In this document: positions 1-10,348 of the stretch, in pieces | Position numbering within the stretch: position 1 is the stretch's first letter | How the letters are laid out: each line of letters starts with the position of its first letter | Assembly (NCBI RefSeq): GCF_009389715.1 | Contig: NC_052400.1 | Span: forward strand, 1,984,001 to 2,048,000 | DNA from: Phoenix dactylifera | Lineage: Eukaryota > Streptophyta > Magnoliopsida > Arecales > Arecaceae | Direction of reading: 5' to 3' | Length of the DNA stretch: 64,000 nt | The notes under the pieces: generated by a model | Told to the model about the DNA's origin: nothing | The model's input: the letters and a program-made list of their open reading frames with translations, nothing else | Database searches by the model: none | Made by a program: the position numbers and the translations under genes

Positions 1-740
1 TTTTTTTATTTATTTTTTTTCTCATTAGCGTAGACTAAAGTAGAATGCTGCTTTATTGATATATGCTATCTAATTCATGCGATACTCTGTTTTTAAATTT
101 ACAAAATATCATCCAAATTATGCACCTTTTTGATCTATTTATTCTTTCCATTGATGCATCGTTATTTATAGGTAGGTACTGCATTATTTTATTTTTTGAT
201 TTGGTGCATGATTTTTTTTTTCTTACTAAGGTGGGTGGATTGTACTTGACGAGTACAGATGCACCTAATAAAATTAAAAAATAGAATACCTCGGAGTGCC
301 AGGAGCAGCTTCCCATCACCAGCTCACAAGGCGCTACCGGAGTGATTGGCTGCATAAGCAGTCACCCAATCCACAGCTCCATTGGCTTCATGGAAAACAT
401 ACTTGACCTGAAAGGCTTTGCGGTCCCTCACCATTGTCTAGATAATCATTGCTAGTTTTGCCATGTTAAAATTCATTTTGTGGTTTAAGAACTGTAATAT
501 ATAAATATATACTTTAGCCAGTTTTCAATAATTTCAACTTTCTATTACATAAAAAATAATTCTATGTTAAGGTTTGATCGACGATGAATAATTATAAATA
601 TATAGAATGGCCTAGTTAATGGGCACCAACGACCTATTAAATAAAAAAATCGTATCTACTACGTCTTACCCAGTTAATGGGCACCAACGACCTATTAAAT
701 ACTCAGGATAGCACAAGCACAATTTCTTTTAATTAATTTT
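1..740. repeat. Decayed copy of the CAS upstream region
   Basis: Positions 1-280 and 440-620 align by eye with about 42665-43050, and 660-740 with about 42420-42510. Shared phrases include 'ttaaaattcatttt', 'ggtttaagaactgtaat' and 'ttaaatactcaggat'. The order of the pieces differs from the intact locus: the 42420-like piece comes last here. This may therefore be the edge of a further duplicated unit or a rearranged one. A phrase around 'gttaatgggcaccaacgacc' occurs twice, at about 615 and 671. No gene is visible apart from a LINE scrap. Confidence 0.6.
296..430 (-). mobile_element. LINE RNase H-like fragment
   Basis: Read on the minus strand, this stretch gives residues resembling VFHEANGAVDW and AYAANHSG. 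That matches the C-terminal RNase H-like domain commonly found in plant non-LTR reverse transcriptase polyproteins (HEANG..AD.. followed by H.G). Only about 45 residues are recognisable and a stop follows, so it is a dead fragment. It interrupts the sequence shared with 42665-43050. A related fragment lies at 43550-43835. Confidence 0.55.
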
Positions 741-2132
741 ATGCTTGGATACGAGAACTAAATGCGAAATTGAAGTTAGATATAGATTGAAATAGGACAT
801 AAGTTTGTTGAGTAATTATCCTTGGGTATTGGCAGCAGTTGTTGGCTGAAGATTGAAGATGGTTGCTAAATAAACAAGGATTGATTATTTACATGAATTG
901 CCCATTACCTTTGAATTAAATGGATTGAATAGCAAATTTCCAGTCCAAGTTCATGGGCATGCAACTACTGAACTTAATTGTGATGATATGCAAGAATTTT
1001 TTTTTTTTTTGAGTAATGATATTATTTTGAAACTTGATGCAGATAACTTTTTGTAAAAGTTTTAACTTAAGAAATTATCATATCCTGGAGCATTAAAGTT
1101 TTGTTCCTCAATGACTCCACTTTAATAAAAGTGAGTGTTAGGATTGGTTATGTGGAGATGTTGCGAGATCACTCGGGCTATTCAACATATCCAACAAATG
1201 GAATACATTCTGCTGGCATCTATATAAATTGAATTGAAAGGGTTACATTTTGGTCAGAAAGTTACCCGGCCTTTATTTCCTTGTGCACCTGTTGAAGTGG
1301 ATTTTTGCTTTGTTATTGCTTCGGATGGACTTTCTATAACAACAAATTCTTTCATGAACTAATAATTCAGGAAACCATATACCAAGCTGGCAGGAAACCA
1401 CAAATTAGTAGTCGAGGAAACCACAAATGCTTCCCTCAACTATGTGAGTTTTGCTTCACAGATTTGCATCTCCTACATTACATTTTCCGTCAGCGCATTT
1501 TCTCATGCTGGTGCTTGCAACTTGGATTTCTCATGCTGCGTTTTCTTTCTTTCTTTCTTTCTTTCTTTCTTTTTTTCTTTCTTAATTTCTTTCTTTTGGT
1601 ACACCGGCTCCTCATACCACACGTACAGTCAAGAAATGCCGAATTTTCTATCTTTGATATGCCTGAGGTGCTCCTTGTAATGCATCTTCTATTGGTTGGT
1701 TTTTGTGTTGGTGTTGGGGTTGTGCAGATCTACCATAGTCTACCATTGACTCAAGGCACACTATTAGTTTCAAACATTAAATCTGAATGAGAACATCATG
1801 GCAAACATGCAACTCCAGGTCCCCAGCCAAGACATTCATCATAGATGGCATTAGAAATTTTGTACCTGAGCTACTCATACCAAAGGACAGAAAAAGTAGG
1901 GCATATGAACTAGGAGTCTAAAACTTGTAGACGAGGTTAATTCAAATCCCTCACTATATCATTCATCCATGTGGATTATTCTCACATATTGCATTTTAAT
2001 ATCCTTAAGTAACAACATGGTTTCTTGAAGTTTTGCACTAATAAGCTTTTTCTTTCTTGTTTTTTCTTTGATCCGAAGTCATGTTAATTCATAGTAGCTT
2101 GTGAGCTAGATTTCATTCGGTAGTGATATGGA
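741..2132. other. No gene seen; AT-rich spacer
   Basis: No open frame here resembles a known protein on either strand. The one open frame of note (about 1305-1790, plus) spans a CTTT microsatellite and has no coding character. I see no terminal repeats or target-site duplications. It is probably old repeat-derived sequence. Confidence 0.4.
1541..1597 (+). repeat. (CTTT)n microsatellite
   Basis: About 55 bases of near-perfect CTTT/TTTC repeat, seen directly in the sequence. Such tracts are length-variable. Confidence 0.9.
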
Positions 2133-3317
2133 AATATTGAAGAACTTTTATAAGCAACAACTCACACCTTTAGATTAATTTAGGATGCAAAGTTACTGGG
2201 GGTTGAGATATTAAAAACAAATTGAGTGCTCTTAACTTGTCAATTTCTCATTAAAAATAACTAAAAACAGCTTGCATGCAAATCAAACTTTGAGCCATGT
2301 AACATAGCATGCTATTTCATATTGAGTGTTGGTACGATATGTCAAGTCTGACCTACATGGACACAATTTTCAAATGTCACCTCATCCTGTAGGTTATTTA
2401 CATACAACCTTCTGAAGGGAGATCACTTCTTTGGAAATGGGACTCAATTGTACGTTGTGCAATTTGGAAGAAACATAATGCATGCAACTTCAATAGTAGC
2501 AAGCACCTATTATTGCATTGTTTGGCAAAGTTCTTTGTTCTGCAATATAATTCATTAAGTCTTCAATATATTGAAGCTTCAGAACCTCTATGTAACAAAG
2601 GACTGCTATACGAAACTGAGGAGGTTTTTAATTGCGGATGCCTGATGATTGTAGAGGTAACGGCGAATCTCCCGCTGGTGCTCTGGTGATAATACAGCAT
2701 TTAATGCCCCAGTAACAGATAAAACTATAATCTGCAACCCCATAAATCAAGCACATAAAACAATTGTTATCATACAACAAAAAAGTAGGAATATGATGCC
2801 TTTACGTCCCACCAACTAATTCAGCAAGATGAATGAAATGCATATTCTCATATTTCTTTTTCCTAAGACAAGTTGACAGAAGGGCATCAGCCTGTAACTC
2901 AGGAATAATGCAGAAACAGCATGTTCAAGTTAGAGACAGAAATGATCTAAAAATCTTCATTCTGCAGTATTAAGTATCAATGCTGTCTGTCAACATACAC
3001 CAACTGTACAGTATTACGATTCAATATGTTCCAGATGGGAGGAAATACCAAGCCAGGCATAAGGAACATTGGGCCGCCATGCATAGTCCCCAGGCCAGTG
3101 TCCATCATGTGCTTGGAGAGTAGAATAACAGCTAATAGCCCTTCTTAAAGAGGTCAATACAACTTCTTCTGTAACATCTTCATGGTCTTCTAGCTTGATG
3201 TTGGGGAGGTTTATTTCAAGTGGATTCTCCTTTGCAAACTGCATTAAGAAAGCTAAAAAAGAACAATATCGCTACCTTCAAATAAAGGAGATGATCGGAA
3301 GAGAGGTGTGTGTGTGT

Positions 3318-3357
<40 letters not shown>

Positions 3358-3791
3358 GGGGCGGCAAACTCTGGAGTTCTAGAGTCATTCTTATCTATTC
3401 AAAAGCTGGCAAACTTATCTGCTAATGCAGTATCATTTGGCATTTTTAATTATGGAAGACATCCTAGCAGTTAGAGAGTTTTAGCTACAGAACTAGCATA
3501 TATAGGTGACTTAAAGCGAGAGTTAGCAAATTCTACTATCATAACGAGTCACAGTGTAGCAATTTGTGTAATCATCAGAGCAACATTTTGTATCATCAAT
3601 CCTTAAGTCCCATAGCTACCTCTGACATAATTATTTCAACATCAGTTAAGTATCATAGGAGGGAAAACCCATAAATCTCAAAATAATTTCTAAAGTTTCA
3701 GAAACAACTTAAACCCCAAAATAACTGTGCCAGGCATGCTAGATGCTTTCCTCGCAATGATTTTTAATAGCCTAGACATAAATTATGCAAA
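2133..3791 (-). pseudogene. Truncated cycloartenol synthase pseudogene (intron 6, exons 3 and 2, part of intron 1)
   Basis: This is a near-identical copy of parts of the intact synthase. Positions 2133-2539 match intron 6 (about 36139-36542) and 2537-3791 match 39802-41036. The two halves are fused, so exons 4, 5 and 6 are gone except for a few bases of exon 4. The exon 3 copy (2642-2731) is still open, with one visible Ser-to-Thr change. The exon 2 copy (3049-3238) is 190 nt instead of 186, because four extra bases near 3080 break the frame after HWPGDY. Exon 1 and the start codon are absent: homology stops in intron 1, where gypsy-like sequence begins. It cannot make a functional cyclase. 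Confidence 0.93.
3318..3356 (+). repeat. Poly-G tract (39 G)
   Basis: An uninterrupted run of 39 G follows a short GT repeat. It sits in the pseudogene's intron 1, where the intact gene has only seven G (40572-40578). It is either a real homopolymer expansion or an assembly artefact. Confidence 0.85.
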
Positions 3792-6123
3792 ATAATCAAG
3801 ATACGCAGAACCGACCGAACCGATGTATCGGTGGGGACTGGTACCGGTTGGAACAAGTACCGAACCGGCCAACCAAAAAAAAAAAAACAATCCGCGACAC
3901 GCGCACGGACACGTTTTAGCCACAGAGTGGCATTTCTGTAACATTAAATGCCCATGCGGCTCGCGCTCGTGCGCGGTGCTGCGTGGGCTCGCTGCCCCGC
4001 GCGGTTCCTTGCGTGTGGAATCGTGCGGAGGCCGCGCGTGGGCAAGCTGCCCCGCGCGCGGACGCCCTTTTTTTCTTTCCTTTTTTTTTCTTTCCCTTCT
4101 TCTTCCTCCTTCCCGAACTCTCTTCCTCTCCTTTCTTCCCCTCTCTCCTCCTCTCTTCTCCTCTCTTTCACCCCTTCTCCCGCGAGCAAAGAAGGGGCCG
4201 GAACCGCGATGCTTAAGTCAGAGGGGCTTTTGTGGAGAAAGAGAGAGATTGTATGTAGAAATCAAAAATCAAAAGTCCCTCCCTCTAAGAATAGGGAGTC
4301 TCCTTTTTATAGGAGGGGTTCGTGATTACCTGTGATGTAACTATGCGAATTAATAAGTTACCGTCATAATTGGGCGTGATCGTGTGAATTAATGAGTTGT
4401 TGTGGATGATTGAACGTGATTGAGTCAGTCAATGAGTTGCCGTGGATGGCTTGAGATTTCGGGCTGGCTGGAGGTCCGTGGAGATTGTGCACATTTAATT
4501 GTTGACAGTCGCTCAAGCGGAGATTGCGGGATTGGATCCCGGATGAGGAGGAGAGGGGCTTGATTTCCGGTGGAGTGGAGAAGTCTGCTTCGTCCTTTGA
4601 CCGGATCTTCTTTGGACTTGAGGTCGATCGGGTTCGGCTTGGCCGAGATCAAGGCCGCGAGCTCTGAGGTCGGGCATGCTGAGGTCGGGCGCCTTCAGGT
4701 TGGGCCCCCTGAGGTCGGGCGTCTTGAGGGTTGCTGTCGTTGCGCTCGTCGTCACGTGCTGGTGTATCCACGTGTTTTGGGCAATCCATTTTCCCCCCAA
4801 CACTACCCCCGACTTCCGAGTTCGAGCCGCTTACGAGCTCGGGCGAAGGAAGTAATCGTCTTTATCATGCTGGTGGGGCCGTTCCGCGCGCTTCGAGGCA
4901 TTTTTAATGAGAGGCGACGCCCTTTTGCCTTTCGAGGCAGTTTCGAGCCGCGGGCTCATGATAAGGCTCCGGGATCCGACAAGACGCCGTTTCGATTCTG
5001 CTTTTAAAGCGTCGATCCAAGTTAATACGCCGCTTAGGTTTTCGGGGCCGACATGTGGCACGATCTAGACGGAAGGCGGGATCTGGCTCTGTTGATCTGG
5101 GCCGTAAGGGGGTCTATATAAACCCCGGCCTGACCCTAAAAGTTCTCATTTGGCCGCTGCAGCCGTTGCCTTCTTCTTCTTCCATTTTCTTTCCCTTTTT
5201 CTTCCAGTCGTTGCTCAGTTTTTTTCCGGCGGTGCCCCAAGGCGTTTTCTGATGATTGTCTTGATCCCTCACCTTTGGTCGGCGGCATTTCCAGTGAAAC
5301 CCACAGTAGGTCTCTCACCCTCGTTTACTCGGAGGCTTTTGGTCTTTCTGTTTCTTTCTTTCCTTCCTCCTTCTTTGTCTTCCTCTATTTGGTGAGCACA
5401 GCAATGCCAAGCGGTGCCTCGTCCTCCGGTAGGGACCTATCTTGCAGGAGGGAGGTCGCGTCGGAGACGGATCATGGCCCAGACGGAGTTGGGTCCAGCT
5501 TGACCGAGGAGTTGGAGTTGATCCGCGCCCGGTTTTTCCCTCAGCGCGGGTTTTGCCTTGAGCCCGCGAGGCCGGAAGACCGGGTGACGAGACCTCCTCC
5601 AGGTCGGATCGGGGTGTACATAGAGACACTTTGGGCCGGCCTGCGATTTTTCCTACACGGGTTCGTGAACGAGCTCCTGGCGGCGTATCAGCTCGTCCCA
5701 GTACAGCTCGCTCCGAACTCGTGGAGGACCATCATTGGTTTTTTATCCCTTTGCCTCGCACACGGGATACCGGCCTCGGTGAACGTCTTTCGTGGGTGCT
5801 TCATGTTGAAGTCCAACCCGGCGGACGGGGAATGGCTCTACCTCGCCCTTCGAGGCGGTAGGGCCGTTCTTCCGAGGTGCTCCTTCCTCCATTCATGGGT
5901 GAAAGGAGAAATTTTTCTTCCTCTCCTCTGAGTGCACGTGGGAATTTGACCCGAGGTGGGGGCAGCCCCGGTTCAAGGCCATCAACAAGCCCCCCAAGCT
6001 TTCGGTGAGTGAGCAGAAGATTTTCGACGCTCTCCGCAGCCTCGAGGGAGATATTCTTCTGAGCGACCTCCTGAGCGAGGAGGCTCTGGTGAATGTCGGC
6101 CTAAGCTCGACGCGTCCCCAGGG
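3792..6123 (+). mobile_element. Gypsy-like retroelement fragment
   Basis: This block interrupts the duplicated sequence: homology to the intact locus stops at 3791 (41036) and resumes at 6124 (about 43100). It contains GC-rich LTR-like sequence with repeats of 'gaggtcgggc' near 4665-4725, a 'tctatataaacccc' TATA-like signal near 5113, and an open frame of a gypsy-type plant transposon family (5404-5931). I could not define matching LTRs or a target-site duplication, so the element ends are approximate. Confidence 0.6.
5404..5931 (+). pseudogene. Gypsy-type transposon ORF (Transposase_28-like), frameshifted
   Basis: From the ATG at 5404 the frame reads through residues such as GRIGVYIETLWAGLRF and FLSLCLAHGIPASVNVFRG. 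This resembles the 'putative gypsy type transposon' domain (Pfam PF04195, recalled from knowledge) that is common in plant retroelements. The frame ends at 5931, but a related frame continues to about 6122 (reading CTWEFDPRWGQPRFK and DALRSLEGDILL). That indicates a one-base frameshift near 5910. No reverse transcriptase is seen. Confidence 0.6.
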
Positions 6124-6477
6124 TAATGATTGGATAACATAATATGGCTATAATGTTTACCATATCCCATCAATATAAATATGTATCCTATTACCTCTAG
6201 TGCAACAATTTTTATACTTGTTATACTTACATTGCATAATACCAAGATTTACTAAGTATCTAAAAATAATTGATACATGACAGAAAATAATATAATATAT
6301 ACTAAATGATTTATTATATTGTTAATTATTGTATGCATGTTATAATATCATAATATGTACTAAATAATAATTATCATAATATTTTACTAATGAATTATAT
6401 TAAACCTATTGTACTTTGATATATTAAAACGTAAGTCCACGATGTTAGGCCATGGAACTTCCGGTGTTCATATAATT
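6124..6477. repeat. Duplicated AT-rich intergenic piece
   Basis: Positions 6124-6432 align with about 43100-43410, sharing long phrases such as 'aaataattgatacatgaca' and 'aatattttactaat'. Positions 6441-6477 match about 44699-44735 ('acttccggtg.tcatat'). In the intact copy these pieces are 1.3 kb apart, so sequence was lost between them here, or gained there. This is part of the same tandem duplication as the two pseudogenes. Confidence 0.7.
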
Positions 6478-6482
6478 GTTGC

Positions 6483-7409
6483 TGATGGGGGGCACAATGG
6501 ATCGTCCAGCCCACAACAAAAGGGCCACCCAATTTCGGCCCAATAGACACCAACATCGACCAGACATATTCTCGGTCCGGTCCAAAATCAGCTCGACCTT
6601 GGACTCCACCGAAAACTCCTTCAACCTCAGATATTCGCCGACTCGTCCGACCAAGTTCAGGGCACCTTCTGTATTTACCGACTAGCACCGATCGAGCTCG
6701 GAGCGCCCTCTCTAGTAATAGCGCCGACCCTTGAGCTCGGGGCGCTCCACTGAGCACACCTCGGAACCCAAAATGCTAGGCTGGCCTCAGCACCCGTCTA
6801 GCCGACCTGGCCAAATGCCTGATGCGATCTTTTGACGAGCTCGGCCTCGCCAATGGCGTCGCACCCTTGTGCATGCCTACACCCTCCTACATGATCGTAC
6901 ATTGCGATGCCATCACACCATGCTACTCCAGCCATACCCTGCCACGATTGTCAACGCCTTACTATTCCCAAAGACGAACTCCACCGCGCGCCACAAACAT
7001 GCCCTGGCTGCGCGCCACTCCCACTCATGATGGAAATAGGCCATACCCTGCCACGGCTGTCAACGCCTTACCGTTTTCAAGAACGGACTTCACCACGGGC
7101 CACAATCAAGTTCTGGCTGCGCGCCACTCCTACTCATGATAGGAACATGCCATATCACCGTCACCTAAGTGCTCATATCAGAACTATAAAGAACCCCAAC
7201 GGGTAACGCCTAAGGGACTTTTAGCTACACCAAACAAAATTCCACTCTAACTTGATCGTCGGAGGGCCCTCACCGGAATACCGGTGAGGCTTTGTGCAGG
7301 TACATTGCCGTCCTCAGGAGGTGGCTCATTTTCTCTTTCTCCACACTCCGGCAGCTCCCTCGACTTCCCTCCAGCATGGTCACCCTCGAGCCAGATTTGA
7401 ACCACAATA
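6483..7409 (+). mobile_element. Solo LTR with 5-bp target duplication
   Basis: The element starts TGATGGGG and ends CACAATA, and is flanked by GTTGC at 6478-6482 and 7410-7414. The intact locus (about 44735) has the uninterrupted phrase 'attgttgctataaaaaa', which serves as the empty site. A TATA-like 'actataaagaac' lies near 7183. No internal retroelement genes are present. The 3' end is not a canonical CA, so the last bases may have mutated. Insertion happened after the segmental duplication. Confidence 0.75.
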
Positions 7410-7414
7410 GTTGC

Positions 7415-7947
7415 TATAAAAAAAAATAAATTCAAGTCCTTGAATTTTGGAGGAACTTTCGAGTCATCAAAGTGCAGTTAGATGGTGAAATGCCTATTGA
7501 ATCGCATAGAACGCATCAGAATCTAGTCATATGATTCATGTAAAACATAGCCGCAACGGGTGCGATCCTTTCCCACTCCTTTATAACAGCTTCACAAGAC
7601 GGATTACATGCACCGTCTCCAGTGTATCACTATCTCCTTCGACTTCCTCCAACATCCGTCCTTGCCGCCCATTTATTACTAAATACCGCTTCGCTACGTG
7701 CATTAGAGAGAGTTGGAAACCCCACAAACAAGACATTTTAGTATTATTTTTTGGGCTTATTATGGATATTCCACCCGGCAGCTCCAGGACGGAAGCAAGA
7801 AACGGTTCGGACCAAGCCACCGCGCAAGCCAACTCCTCCTCCGTCGCCGTGCCTTTACTACTAAACCATGCATACGCCCGCACCAAATCCATCGTACACG
7901 CCCTACAGAAAAAGTACACAATGCCAATATATACATACCAGCGCTAG
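7415..7947 (+). pseudogene. Truncated DUF3537 (GRL-like) pseudogene, 5' end only
   Basis: Positions 7415 to about 7895 are a close copy of 44740-45195, covering the TATA region, leader and the first 46 or so codons of the intact DUF3537 gene. The start (7762) gives MDIPPGSSRTEARNG, against MDIPPGSSRMDARNG in the intact gene, and the match runs to TKSIVH. After that the sequence is unrelated and the frame stops at 7947. All membrane segments are missing, so no functional product is possible. Confidence 0.92.
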
Positions 7948-7974
7948 ATAGAAGTGTCGGTAATTTTGGCTCCG

Positions 7975-8225
7975 ACGCTTTTAAATAGTGTTGATAGGCA
8001 TGAAAATACGATGATGCTAACTAGCATCATAAAAAACACGACGCTTACTAGCATCGTCGGAGGTCGCAAAAGCCAGAACCTAGAACGACGCTTACAAGCG
8101 TCGTCGGAGTCTCCTAAGATGATGCTTACAAGCGTCGTCAGAGGCCTAGAACTAAGACAATGCTTATAAACGTCGTCGGAAGCCTAGAACTAAGACGACG
8201 CTCATAAGCATCGTCGGAGACCAAC
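7975..8225. repeat. Array of palindromic GACGACGCTT..AAGCGTCGTC motifs
   Basis: At least five imperfect copies of a short palindrome ('gacgcttacaagcgtcgtc' and variants) occur about 40-50 bases apart, separated by a repeated 'gcctagaactaagac' spacer. Dense short inverted motifs like this are typical of subterminal regions of plant CACTA or Mutator DNA transposons. The array abuts the point where the DUF3537 copy is cut off. I found no CACTA terminus or target duplication, so the class is inferred. Confidence 0.55.
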
Positions 8226-8284
8226 ACCCCCTAAAATAAAACTCCAGCGTCCAACCGACCATCCCTCATTTCCCATCAGCCCTA

Positions 8285-8550
8285 GCCCTCTTTTCCTCCG
8301 CCCGAAGTATCTTTCTCCTTCTCCTTCCTCTCCGGCATCGACCGACCAACCCCAACCCCCGATCGACCTCCACCTTCGCCCGAAGTATCTTTCTCCGTCT
8401 CCCTCCTCTTCAGTACCGACCGACCGACCGCAACTCCCAATCGAGCTCCGCCTCCGCTCGAGGTATCTATCTCCTTCTCTCTCCTCTTCGACGCCGACCG
8501 ATCCCAATCTCCCAATCCAGCTCCACTTCCGCCCGTTTTAGGTATCTTGC
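8285..8550. repeat. About 78-bp tandem repeat, roughly 3.5 copies
   Basis: The phrase 'cgcccgaagtatctttctcc' recurs at about 8299 and 8376, and in diverged form at about 8454 and 8531. Between occurrences lie related 'accgaccgacc' and 'cccaatc' segments. The array follows the palindrome array and is probably part of the same transposon. Confidence 0.7.
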
Positions 8551-9049
8551 CCTCCCTCCCTCTCATGTGCCCCTCCTCGTTAATCATTAGTATGCTTTAG
8601 ATTCAATTTACAATTTTTCTTTTTTTCCTTTTAGAGGCCTTAAACCTTAATGTGATTATATTTCTAAGAATCCAAAATCATTATATCATTTAATTCGTTT
8701 TCACTTTTGTCGAGGAAGTTAGACTGTGTGTTAGTTAATTTTTCGAAATAAAACCTCTAAAAGTCCAAAAACAAAAAACAAAAGATTGTAATTTTGATGG
8801 TTCTTATGCATCATCCATTTAGTTGATGTTGGCCTCCAATTGACTTGCTATAATTGACCTTCTTTGTTTTATAACGACACTTTGATGGTTCTTATAGTTT
8901 TAGGAAGCAGATCCAAGATGAGATGAAGATTATAGTTGCTACCATGTGCTCATGCACCATAAAACCAATCTAAAGTTTCACATTTCATAGAAAAGAATAT
9001 TATAATGTACCATAATCTGCTGATGTGCTTCATTTCTTTGATTGCAAAC

Positions 9050-9770
9050 TTCGCCTTTGACCATACTAATTCTTTCATGACAATAAGCAAAAAAGAACAA
9101 AAAGAAAGCCTCTCAAATCCACAAATAAGAGAGCCTATCAATCTGCCGCTACTTACAATAACAAAATGGAGAAGAAAAGTGCATGCTTTCATTGTAGAAA
9201 ACCTGGACATCACAAGGTAGAATGTCATCTTAACAGAAAGACGGGTGCCCCAGTAGCCAAAAAAAACTCTGTTGCAATAATAAAAGACATTGATGATCTT
9301 AAAGATGATGGAGCTTGGTAGACTCACTCTGGTGCAACCAAACACACGCAAGGACAAAAATCTATTCAAAAAGTATGAACCACTAGAAGATGAAACTATT
9401 CTTTATATGGAAAACTAGTCCATTACACAAGTCAATAGAAAAGAAACCATAGAACTTAAATTGGCTTTTGAAAAAAAAATACTTGCTCTTAATGATGTAT
9501 ATTATGTACCAAAATTTAGGAAAACTCTTATGTCTGGTAATCTTCTTAATAACTTTGGCTTCAAATTAGTATTTGAGGCAGATAAATTTATTCTATGCAA
9601 GGGTGAAATCTCTATTGGGAAAGACCATTTATGAGGGCATGTTCAAGCCTAATATTAACAACTTTCTTGTGCTTATATTGTTAAATCTTCTTATTCGTGA
9701 CATCAAAAATTTGATCAAATTGTGCTTGCTAATAGCTATAAAATAAATAAATCTGATAAATATGTAATAT
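9050..9770 (+). mobile_element. Copia gag-protease remnant
   Basis: A broken plus-strand frame shows a CCHC zinc knuckle (CFHCRKPGHHKVEC, from about 9184). It is followed by a protease-like DGAW*THSGATKH around 9308-9340 with an in-frame stop, and then by LNDVYYVPKFRKTLMS and LLNNFGFKLVFEADKF from about 9490. This is the usual order in Ty1/copia polyproteins upstream of integrase. Stops and frame changes mark it as dead. No LTRs are recognised around it. Confidence 0.72.
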
Positions 9771-10348
9771 AGAAAATTTAATAATAGAAAAATGCTATTA
9801 CTCGTTTGGCAAATGATATGCTAATTTTTAGTACCAATTTAAAAACTCAGCCATGGTTTACAAGCTAGAAACTCACCCATGGTTTACAATCTGAGCAGGC
9901 CCTTGCACACATTCAAGATCACTGAAAACTAGGTTTAAATATAGAGCACATTGTTTACATTACTTCCCGTTTTTTAACACACAATTAACAGGTTGAGAAA
10001 GCATGAGCAACCTTTCCACTACAAGAATCATATGCATTTATCAGTCAACAAAATATAAAAAATAAGAAAAAATAAATACGTAATATTTGATTGTCCGATG
10101 CTGTCGCAATAGGAAACATAGCTTGGTGCAATAGTAAAATGCTTGGGCTGACCGGCACAATCATATAGATTAAGTCTTTCATCAGTCACTTTATGCAAAC
10201 AAAAGGCCAAAGATTAGTCTAACAGTCACGCAAGACATTCTTCTATGACCGGTAAAGCAGTAAGATCTGCATTTCTGAATACTTTGATTGAGGGAAAAAA
10301 CATCAACATTCTGACCAAGGATTGCAATATGGCAGAAGAGATTAGCAT
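9771..10348. other. Region downstream of CAS, 3' UTR expected
   Basis: On the minus strand this lies directly 3' of the CAS stop codon, so it should hold the 3' UTR and polyadenylation site. I could not place the cleavage site with confidence. A CACTACAAGAA string at 10017 resembles a CACTA transposon tip, but no partner end was found. Confidence 0.35.

Noticed and set aside
2133-3791. A second functional oxidosqualene cyclase gene
   Set aside because: Only exons 2 and 3 are present; exon 2 is frameshifted and exons 4-6 are deleted.
10017-10027. CACTACAAGAA resembling a CACTA transposon tip
   Set aside because: No inverted partner (TTCTTGTAGTG) or 3-bp duplication was found at a plausible distance.
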